Position numbers and translations under genes: made by a program. The notes beneath the pieces are model-generated. The model worked only from the letters and a program-made list of their open reading frames with translations. It searched no databases and was not told where the DNA came from. Of a DNA stretch of 60,000 nt, positions 52,658 through 60,000 are shown in pieces. Position 1 is the first letter of the stretch; each line of letters starts with the position of its first letter. Source of the stretch: Strigamia acuminata (Eukaryota; Arthropoda; Chilopoda; Geophilomorpha; Linotaeniidae); assembly GCA_949358305.1 (NCBI GenBank), contig OX442324.1, positions 6,795,601 to 6,855,600 on the forward strand, written 5' to 3'.

Positions 52658-52839
52658 GTATTAATATTTCCTTTGATTTGACTTGCTGGTAATTTACATA
52701 CACAATGAATGACTATGCCATTTTTCCTAATAGAACAGTTGGATGATTAATACTCAGTTTTACTAATGATTTTTGCAGCTATCGTACAGGAAGGGATCCG
52801 TAATACACTCGACATTCTTACACATGACAATGCAATTTG

Positions 52840-53820
52840 CACTAAAGAATATCGGGCAATTAAACAATTCCTTAGCGCGATGTCGCATTACCGCATGGTG
52901 TGTTCATGAATGTACATGACACACTGACGTTGCACATACGAATCTTGTAACATCCACACGGCGCAACGTTACATGATGAATTAGCGCGACGATGCAGGAT
53001 TCGTATGCGCTACGTTTAATGCCATTTGTTAATATTTAAGGTTAGAATATACTATAAACCACAAAAAAACATTTTTAAAATTATTTTTTTATTACTTTTT
53101 TATTAATTTTAAAATATGGTAACTTGTAAAAATACACGGCTTAGTCATGCACAATTACATCGCGATTATGTCTACTCTATGTATGCTTAGTTGCGACGTC
53201 GTGCATTGATTAAGTTGTGCATAACAGAACTTATTAAAATGTGCAGCGTCATGATTATGCATACTGTTTGTATGCATAATCATAACGTCGCACATAAGAA
53301 TAACTTGTATATATCCAAAGTTATTACTCTTTGCAACATTGCGCTAAGGCATACAATACTTATTAAAATGTGCGACGTAGCAATTATGCATACAAAGTTT
53401 TACATCCTTGCCCCGAGATGCAAAATAACCAGGCAGAAGCTTGTGCCTAAAACATGTCTCCCTTCAGTCCTCTAATAGAAGTGAAGTTCCTTTATTGTTT
53501 CATACCTGTCAACCATTGCTAGTGGAAAATATGGAAGCTGCATGATACGTTATACTGTACAATGTGCTTCCTAACTGCTTAAGCCTGCACAATTCCTTGT
53601 GGTGCAAATACACCACACAAACAGCATGGATAATTGCGATGTCGTACATAAGAACATCACACATATTATAAAGGCCCCATACAGAATGTCCACAAAGTCA
53701 TTAGACCGTTTTACATTTTTTACGTGCTAATATTAGGGGTTAACAAAATATTGGTGATGCGTAACACTAGCGAGATTGGTTGGCGTGACTTGCCAATTCG
53801 CACAAACCAATCTCGCTAAG
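52840..53820. repeat. cluster of CGACGTCGCA-type words and palindromes
   Basis: Variants of GCGATGTCGCA, TGCGACGTCGTGC, AACGTCGCACATAAG and GCGACATCGCAC recur about ten times in both orientations over 1 kb, often beside TTATTAAAATGTGC or ATTATGCATAC. ATGATTATGCATAC/GTATGCATAATCAT (about 53249-53283) and AGCGAGATTGGTT/AACCAATCTCGCT (about 53769-53817) form stems. The ORF at 53191-53475 is a translation of these repeats. The type of element is not known. Confidence 0.6.
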
Positions 53821-53864
53821 GACAGCACAAGATCAAAAACCGCGACATCGCACTTCCTGATATA

Positions 53865-54262
53865 CAGGGTGTTTCATTTAAGACGTTACAGTCAATTTCC
53901 AGAATTAGTATCTGCTTTTTGAAAAAACCAAGTAGACTAGCCTATAGCAAAGTAGGGACAACAAATCCAATAGAGTAATCATATTTTATGCCAGACATGC
54001 AACGATGAACTTTTCATTTGCTAACCCGTTAACTGGTCGAGATAGAGCAAAATTTCCAGTTAAAAAGTTTTAGAGCACCATCAAATTAGTACTATCCAAC
54101 TTATCTTAGTCATCTTAACTTTTAAGTGGTGAATTTTTCACTCACTTTCTAAACTTTTGAAGTCTAGTTGTATGTACTATGGACAAGTTTTAAAAGTAGA
54201 TGATTTTATTTTGTAATTTTAATAAACTTTTCAAATTGTCTAGAGACTTTTTGGACACCCTG
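53865..54262. mobile_element. mariner-type repeat remnant
   Basis: Left end CAGGGTGTTTCATTTAAGAC after TA; right end near TTTTTGGACACCCTG. An interior segment CACCATCAAATTAGTACTAT is shared with 30962-32176. The right flank is AA, not TA, so the end may be eroded. Confidence 0.6.
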
Positions 54263-54610
54263 AATAGTGGGCCAAAAAGAATCAAACAATTCAGTTTTGG
54301 GACTTATACAGTATATCACTAAAATCTTTTCAAATGACCAAATGGAATCATATAGAAACTGCCAAACTTCAGAATCAAATAGAGCCCACCTGCAGTCGGG
54401 CTTCTTAGGAAAGCCTTCCTATTCCCAATTTACACTAAATAAGAACGAACCCCAATGAAAAACGAAATGCAAAAAAATAATTAGATATTTTCTGTCACAA
54501 AAATTTTATTTTATAAAATTAATACTTTGTTGGATCTTATGTTGGCCTTGACAATTGCTAGTTAACAACCAAATGAATAAGAGAAAAATAGTGAAAATAC
54601 AATCTGTAAG

Positions 54611-54800
54611 ATGAATAAAAGAAAGAAAAGAAGTCAGAAATGAATAAAAGAAAGAAAAAAAGTCAGAAATGAATAAAAGAGAAAAAAAGAAGTCAGAAAT
54701 GAATAAAGAAAAAATGAATAAAGAAATGAATAAAGAAAAAATGAAGTCAGAAATGAATAAAAGAGAAAAAAGAAGTCAGAAGTGAATGATAGAGAAATGA
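54611..54800. repeat. about 30-bp purine-rich tandem repeat
   Basis: About six to seven variants of GAATAAAAGAGAAAAAAGAA plus GTCAGAAAT. The minus-strand ORF through it is a repeat translation. Confidence 0.9.
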
Positions 54801-54857
54801 ATGAGAAAAATTTCCTTTTCTCTCTAATTGTTTTCTTTTCGTGTAAAACAACAGGTA

Positions 54858-55095
54858 CAGTCGTGTTCAAAAAAACTGGATCCTCGCTCTAGGCTGGCAA
54901 TTGAAATTGTGCGTAATTTCATGTTTTGTCACTAGGTTAGTGATAATCCTTGTATATCTTTGTCTGCTATACAAGTATTATACAGGTATTACTACCTGTT
55001 AATGTTGGATGTTTCACCTAGTGGCAAAACACGAAATTACTCACAATTTCAAGTGTCAGCATAAAGCGAGGGTACAGTTTTTTTTAACACAACTG
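54858..55095. mobile_element. mariner-type MITE, 238 bp
   Basis: Ends CAGTCGTGTTCAAAAAAACT and AGTTTTTTTTAACACAACTG with TA on both sides. The arms pair over about 100 bp. Confidence 0.85.
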
Positions 55096-55097
55096 TA

Positions 55098-55562
55098 CAT
55101 TTAATACTAATAAGAGAATTGATTTATTCCTAAGAAATGACTTCTCTAAACAGGATATGACATTTTTTCATATTATATCTCTGAGAAGTCAACTTGAAAG
55201 AATTCTAATAAGAGGAAGTTTTAAAATGGCAAGTTTGGCATTAAGACACAAAAAACAAAGTAAATAAAGCCCAAATGTTAAAATTCTGTTTTATTTTTGC
55301 ACACATTTACAAGTTACAAGTTACAAGTTTTAGTGTTTACAACAACAAATGTGCCCAGAAAATGGACACTTCTTGCCATCTGACCACGTGGTCGCAACCG
55401 CTAAGCCACGCATCACAGTCATGTACAGAAAATGGTTATTTCAAAACACATTTGTTGCGCTCGGTCTTCTTTTCATTCAAATCCTAATTCACCTAAAGGG
55501 CGAGGAAGCCACTTTACCGTGGTTAAATGAACTTATTGTAGAGAGATCATTTCTTGAGTACT
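55098..55562. other. intronic sequence, nothing certain
   Basis: A tRNA-like stretch on the minus strand near 55390-55420 (TGGCTTAGCGG) lacks a convincing B box. Overlapping ORFs at 55275-55579 have no similarity. Confidence 0.35.
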
Positions 55563-56018
55563 CAAAAACGAGGTGTTAAGAAAGTCTAGATCCTTCCGAA
55601 AATTTCTTTAGCTATTGCATCTAAGCTATCTTTGAAGAAGCGATCATGTAGGAAGTTGGGTGAGAGCAATCTAATAAAGACATCAAATTTGATCTTGAAG
55701 GTCATTTTCAAGGTCTTTCACTTTTTAACTTTTAAACCAATCAAGGTAGAGAAAAATTTTCAATCAGAAAGTTGTAGAGCACCATCAAATTAGTCTAAAT
55801 GAACAAACAATTGGCTTTTCAACAAATTTTTCTCTGTCTGACTGGTTTAAAAGTTAAAAAGTGAATAACCTTGAAAATAACCTTCAAGATCAAATTTGAC
55901 GACCCCATTGGGTTGTTCTCACCCAATTTCCTCATATACGATCACTCCATCAAAGTTATCCTCGATGCAGTGGCTTAATAAATATTTGGTTGGATTCAGA
56001 CTTTCTGAAGACCCTGTC
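55563..56018. mobile_element. mariner-type palindromic repeat, host of the gypsy element
   Basis: The left part ('gttaagaaagtctagatcc') and right part ('ggattcagactttctgaagaccctg') are inverted. The arms share 'ggaagttgggtgagagcaat' with 30962-32176. The Ty3/gypsy element at 56019 is inserted at its right end. Confidence 0.6.
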
Positions 56019-56128
56019 TGTAACGTGGCTAAATGACCAGGACGACAACAAGGGTGTTGGTTTCGATTCTAGCTGTCTTTCAATAATTCTCCATAAGTGA
56101 CGCCACAGACCAGGCGCACTATGTTACA
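56019..56128 (-). repeat. 3' LTR of the gypsy element
   Basis: On the plus strand it runs TGTAACGTGG to CACTATGTTACA. It differs from the other LTR at roughly ten positions by eye. Confidence 0.9.
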
Positions 56129-56138
56129 TCCCCCTTAC
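56129..56138 (-). other. polypurine tract of the gypsy element
   Basis: GTAAGGGGGA on the minus strand abuts the 3' LTR. Confidence 0.75.
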
Positions 56139-56240
56139 AAAGGATAAACCTTTTACAAAAAAAATGCAATTACAAACGAATAAATGAGCATCGAAAAAAA
56201 CAAATCACAAAAACAAAGTTTAAAAGTTCTTCTTTGGCAT

Positions 56241-56642
56241 TCAGAGGTCAAGGCGACTCGGCGGCCTGACATGTTGACCACTTCTCGTCACAACTGCTGC
56301 TGGTCCATCTGGTACACTTGGTAGGTCAGCCGTCAACCGCCCCTCACATGCTGACGGTGGATCCGGCGCCTGCTGACCCGCTGGTGGATCTCCTCCTTGC
56401 GGTGGTGGTGGTGGTTTGTCACTGCTGTTTGCGGCCTGTGGCCCGTCGGAAACGCCCTTCGCTGTCGCTGTTGACCGTCTGGGTAACTCCGCTTTGGTTC
56501 CTCGAAGAAATGCTGTGTTTCTCCGAACCTCGCGACCATCGGACAACCGGACCTTATAAGAGCTCGGATAAGGCGTCTGCTCAGTGATTATGCCTGGTTC
56601 CCACATGCGATGATCCGCGCGAACTCGACCTTTCGACCCCAT
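56241..56642 (-). pseudogene. gypsy integrase C-terminal region
   Basis: 133 codons: the start has PYPSSYKVRLSDGREVRRNT, the SH3-like/GPY-type module at the end of Ty3/gypsy integrase ('..Y.V.L.DGR..RRH...LR'). A Pro-rich tail follows, ending in TRSGQHVRPPSRLDL, the common 'TRSGR..KPP.RL.L' terminus of such polyproteins. The catalytic core is absent, so this is a remnant frame. Confidence 0.8.
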
Positions 56643-56834
56643 GTTTATCGGTGGAGCCTTGGTGGCGTTGAGGTCGGAATATGCCTTCTGTTCGGAGCGA
56701 GCGGTTTGTAACGCCGCCCTTACTCCCCTCTCAACTGATGGTTTGAGTGCTTCCTATTGGGTGTGGAGGGAGGTGTTGGAAGCGAAATTACCTAACCAAA
56801 AAACCTTCGGAGTCGTTCCTTAACCGCCGAGACT

Positions 56835-57443
56835 TCAGTCTGTCATTGCTTCCACCTTCTCGGGGTCCGGAGCGATATCATCCTTTGACAAAATGTGGCC
56901 CAGAAACCGCACCGAAGTGACTTCCAGAATGCATTTCTCCCTGTTTAATCGGAGATCCTCGTCGTACATTTGGCGCATCGCATTGTTGACCAATATGCAA
57001 AGTTCTTCTTTTATGCATTCCGCCAATTGTGACGGTCTGTACACGTGACAATATGCTGGACACTGGCACGGCGAATGCTTCCGATTACAGTTGCCACAAT
57101 TCTTGGATGAGGCGTTCGACCGGACGTGGTTGCCACACTTCTGTTTTTGAACCACGCTGACCGTTTGCGTGATCTTGGCACTGGCCGTTTCGATTTGCTT
57201 TGTTGATTTTTCCGATGATTGGGCAATGTTGATCGCTTTTGTCAACGTCAATCCGTCCTCCTGGAGCAGATGTTTACGTAAATCCTCGTTTGTGATGCCA
57301 AAAACTATTTTGTCCCTTAGCAGGCTGTCGGAAATGTCTCTGTAGTTGCAATTCTTCATGGCTGTCTGAGCTGCTGTCAGAAATTCGTCGAACGGTTGAC
57401 TTTGCGCTTGGGTGAGTTTGTTGAATTGGTACGGTACATATGA
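56835..57443 (-). pseudogene. gypsy gag C-terminus fused by deletion to the end of reverse transcriptase
   Basis: This continues the gag frame after a TAG at 57444. It has the capsid segment DSLLRDKIVFGITNEDLRKH and LLQEDGLTLTKAINIAQS, then a zinc finger CGNCNRKHSPCQC. The sequence then jumps within the same frame to LNREKCILEVTSVRFLGHIL and SKDDIAPDPEKVEAM, the end of the RT fingers/palm-connection region. Protease and the RT active site are deleted between them. Confidence 0.85.
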
Positions 57444-57752
57444 CTAGTTAGGCGCTTGTGCAAAGTGAGTTCCGAATCTGCCAGCTACCGTGGCTAACAC
57501 TCCTGCCTGAACTGCTGTGAGCCCAAAAGTGTCGTAAATTCTTGCTGCTTCTTCACCAATGCAACTCATAAACACTGCAACCTGGACTCCCAGTGGTTGT
57601 ACGTCGAGCAAAACTGAGGTTGCATACCATTGAAAGCTTCTGTACCAATTTTTCCAGCTCGTGGCCATGTTGTCGGGTGTAACCACCAGGGGTTTGGGTG
57701 GCCTAATGCCTGGGACACCTTTAATGTGATCATTCTGGTTATTATTTGCCAT
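57444..57752 (-). pseudogene. gypsy gag N-terminal part
   Basis: ATG at 57752, reading MANNNQNDHIKGVPGIRPPK, then ATSWKNWYRSFQWYATSV and MSCIGEEAARIYDTF, typical of the capsid of gypsy elements whose gag begins 'P..W..W...F..Y'. It ends at TAG 57444-57446, with recognisable gag continuing in the same frame behind it. Confidence 0.82.
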
Positions 57753-57828
57753 TCTTCACACATAACTCGGTCTGCTGATGTTCCCGAGGTGTTTTTCATA
57801 CGAATTCTGGTGGATTTGAGTCCCGAAT

Positions 57829-57844
57829 CTGTCTTCTGACACCA
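57829..57844 (-). other. primer-binding site of the gypsy element
   Basis: TGGTGTCAGAAGACAG directly follows the 5' LTR on the minus strand. TGG matches a tRNA CCA end; I cannot name the tRNA. Confidence 0.7.
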
Positions 57845-57954
57845 TCTAACGTGGCTAAATGACGAGCACGACAACGAGCGTGTTGGTTTCGATTCTAGCT
57901 TTCTTTTAATAATTCTGTATAGGTGGCGCCACAGACCAGGCGCACTATGTTACA
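57845..57954 (-). repeat. 5' LTR of the gypsy element
   Basis: 110 bp, same boundaries as the 3' LTR, followed by CTGTC. Confidence 0.9.
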
Positions 57955-57959
57955 CTGTC

Positions 57960-59058
57960 TAACAGTGTAATTAAGTGATAAAGTATTATTCGGTGTTGAG
58001 CCAAAGGCTTTACAACAAAAAATATTGATCAATCAAACACTCAACAAAGGATGGTTTAAGATGGCATTTGGTCCTGTTGGTTGTTCGCCAATAGTCTCGT
58101 CGTCCTAATGTCATCTTGTGGTCGTCCTTTTGTCTCCAGTCCATTGTCTAGGTCCGGTTCATGTGGTTGCACAATTGAATGCTCACACAGTTTTATATCA
58201 CCTGTTCTTGTTGTCTTGGGGTTTCTTCTAATCAACCAACAAGGAAAGTCGAAAGGCGGTATTCTCTCTACTCACTAATTGGTGGTGATTTTACAATTCA
58301 GCTGACTATTTCTGAAGTTGTTAAGAAATGCTCTCAAAAACGCTTTAATTATTTTGTATCACAGTCAGTCGATATCCTTGGTCACGCCTTCGTGCTGCGA
58401 TAGGCCTGATCTATAGGAAGATTTTTTTTGGTGATATGTTTCGCCTGTTTGGTTCTGTTATTTGTATCGAGGCAAATTCCCCAACACAAGGACTTTTTTG
58501 TCAGGTGACTCCAAACACCCTATGCGGAACGAGTTGAGCCCCCTTTGTCAACACTGGAAAAAAAAGCAAATTTCCAAACATTTTCAAGTTGAAAATTAAT
58601 ATGGAAAATTTGTTGGAAATGTGTTATAAAAACGTATACAATTCCACACTTTTGGAAATTAGTAGTAAATCCAAAAGATGAAATTTATTATTTTCAATGA
58701 ATTGTAAATTTGTTATTTAAAATATTATATTTTCAATCTGTTTTCTTTCAGATGGAAATATTGTTTGGATATTTCCAAAACATTGTAAATAAAGGGTGTC
58801 CCAAAAATAACGCAAGTTTGGAAATTAGAATTACACATAATTGAAAATAAGCTTTTTCTCAGCAGATTTACAATCTTGGATAGAGACCATTTCCATGACT
58901 TTTTTTTATAATAACTTTACAAACATTTTCAATTGTATAATTTTGAAATTTCACAATGTATTTCCAATATATTTCCAATATAAAAAAGCTAACATCCTCT
59001 ATTTTGAAAATTTTAAATTAAATACTCTAACTCAACTTTTTTTTTATTTAAACTGTTT
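57960..59058. other. intronic sequence, nothing certain
   Basis: 58550-58980 is AT-rich with repeated TTTCCAA/TTGGAAA words, resembling 42230-42400, perhaps a dispersed AT-rich repeat. No gene is seen and no further CADPS exon was recognised. Confidence 0.4.
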
Positions 59059-59141
59059 CCTAGGTAAAAAAAATCTGCAGAATTCTGCAGAAAGTTTGCC
59101 AGCAGAAAAAATACTGCAGAAAAGTTGTACGCCGAACGAAA

Positions 59142-59262
59142 GGATAGCAAATGCCGGAAATCTCGTACAGGCAAAGATTTTGGATTTCAAAATCCTTGAA
59201 ATCTCATGAAATCTTTAAGGATTTTAAAATCTCGTACGGGATTTTTGCGATTGGCTACCCCC
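59142..59262. mobile_element. small insert with flanking duplication
   Basis: ACGCCGAACGAA on the left and ACGCCGAATGAA on the right flank a segment whose ends contain AAATCTCGTAC and complementary-looking GGATTTTAAAATC words. Copy 1 of the M6 family has a single ACGCCGAATCAA at this place. Confidence 0.5.
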
Positions 59263-59534
59263 TCGACGCCGAATGAAGTGCAGAATTTATTCCTTCTCCA
59301 TTTCTGCAAAGTTACTCAGAAATTTTAAACAAAAAGATGAAGTTATTGTTTTTAGTTTAAATCAAATTTTCCAATGGACGCATTTAGTTCCTTTAATACA
59401 AATATAAACATTTACAACTTCTTTGAATTAAACTTATATTTATTTAACCTTTTTATTTAAAGCTGAGACTATTTGAAAATTTAAAACCATTTCGGAAAAA
59501 GTAACTATATAAGAGAAGTTATGCATTCAAATTG

Positions 59535-59800
59535 TATAAGCTGTACAAGCCTAGTGGATAGAGCAGTGATCTTTAGAACAAAGGGTCCCAGGTTCAATTC
59601 TAGCAGAGGTCATGGTAAGAAAAAAGAAAACTATAAGATTAAAATAAATTTTCATAAAACTCTCAATAAAACATACAAATTGTGATGAAATCAAGAAAAA
59701 CTAATTGTTGAATGGTGTTTGAAAAAAAAATCAAACAGCTTAAATAATAAAAAAAAATAAACTCCGGTAGTGTATTTAAATTTTTTAAAATTGAGGATAG
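59535..59800 (+). mobile_element. tRNA-derived SINE, copy 2
   Basis: The head has A-box-like CCTAGTGGATAGAGCAG and B-box-like GGTTCAATTCTAG, about 30 bp apart, then an A-rich body as in 50795-51080. It is nested in the M6 MITE. Confidence 0.7.
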
Positions 59801-60000
59801 TAGACTTTATATATCGAAAATACATTGAAAATGATACGGTCAACATTTTGCTGCACAATTCTGCCGAATTTGGTAATTTTTTCTGCAGAAAATGCTTTCT
59901 GCAGAAAATATTCTTCAGAAAAGGTTAACATTTTTCTGCAGAACATGCAGAATTCTGCAGAACCTTCTTCTCCTGTGTTGATTTTCAAATAGATTATTTG

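Larger units (their letters stand above)
56019..57954 (-). mobile_element. internally deleted Ty3/gypsy element with 110-bp LTRs
   Basis: Both LTRs are 110 bp, and the 5-bp duplication CTGTC lies at 56014-56018 and 57955-57959. On the minus strand the order is LTR, primer site, gag with zinc finger, a short reverse-transcriptase tail, the integrase C-terminus, polypurine tract, LTR. Total length is 1.94 kb, against about 5 kb for a full element; protease, most of reverse transcriptase, RNase H and the integrase core are missing. Confidence 0.9.
59059..59976. mobile_element. MITE, family M6, copy 3, with inserts
   Basis: Left end CCTAGGTAAAAAAAATCTGC with the palindrome CTGCAGAATTCTGCAG at 59075-59090; right end with GCAGAATTCTGCAG and TTCTTCTCCTG. 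It contains an inserted segment (about 59142-59262) and a SINE (about 59535-59800), neither present in copy 1. Confidence 0.7.

Noticed and set aside
53191-53475. 94-codon + strand ORF with repeated HNVAHKNN-like segments
   Set aside because: It is produced by the CGACGTCGCA repeat field; no domain, and stems on both strands explain it.
55385-55425. tRNA gene on the minus strand (TGGCTTAGCGGTTG)
   Set aside because: No convincing B box or cloverleaf could be read.

Overview
The window is non-coding-rich animal genomic DNA, most likely from an arthropod. It is AT-rich, genes are split by long introns with GT..AG boundaries, and most of it is transposon sequence. The only host gene I can support is a calcium-dependent secretion activator (CAPS/CADPS family), read on the + strand. 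Eight exons are visible (4851-4972, 5047-5298, 14663-14838, 14901-15089, 41843-41979, 47932-48119, 48400-48501, 52594-52657), all with matching splice phases. They encode the C2 domain, the PH domain and the start of the conserved region after it. The 5' exons and the MUN-domain 3' exons lie outside the window. The arthropod guess rests on the exon sequences, a Drosophila-copia-like half-tRNA primer site and AGGTTAGGTC-type repeats; the species cannot be fixed from this.

Layout. 1-4850: MITEs and fold-backs (a piggyBac-type with TTAA target sites, two mariner-type copies, one nested in another MITE). 5299-14662 (9.4 kb intron): a pogo/Tigger-like transposase relic broken by a MITE, a stretch made of consecutive short hairpins (9960-11140), a decayed Ty3/gypsy relic and a solo LTR. 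15090-41842 (26.8 kb intron): a multi-level nest. A hAT-type element (8-bp target duplication) holds a 246-bp MITE and a complete Ty1/copia element A with identical 317-bp LTRs. A in turn holds, on the minus strand, an intact Ty1/copia element B with almost identical LTRs and a full gag-pol ORF. Then come a second nest (mariner MITE containing a palindromic mariner element and a solo LTR, which itself contains a MULE-type element with a 9-bp target duplication and a TTAGG-like satellite), a MULE transposase fragment, a large palindrome, and a decayed Tc1-like element with about 245-bp inverted repeats.

41980-60000: four further exons separated by Tc1/mariner palindromes, several tandem arrays, three copies of a MITE family with CTGCAGAATTCTGCAG in its ends, two copies of a tRNA-derived SINE, and an internally deleted Ty3/gypsy element on the minus strand with 110-bp LTRs and a 5-bp target duplication.

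The genes do not form an operon or pathway. One neurosecretory gene carries a record of repeated insertion. In several cases the empty target can be read from a sister repeat copy or from the opposite arm of a palindrome, so insertion order and target duplications are seen directly. No RNA genes, CRISPR arrays or bacterial features were found.
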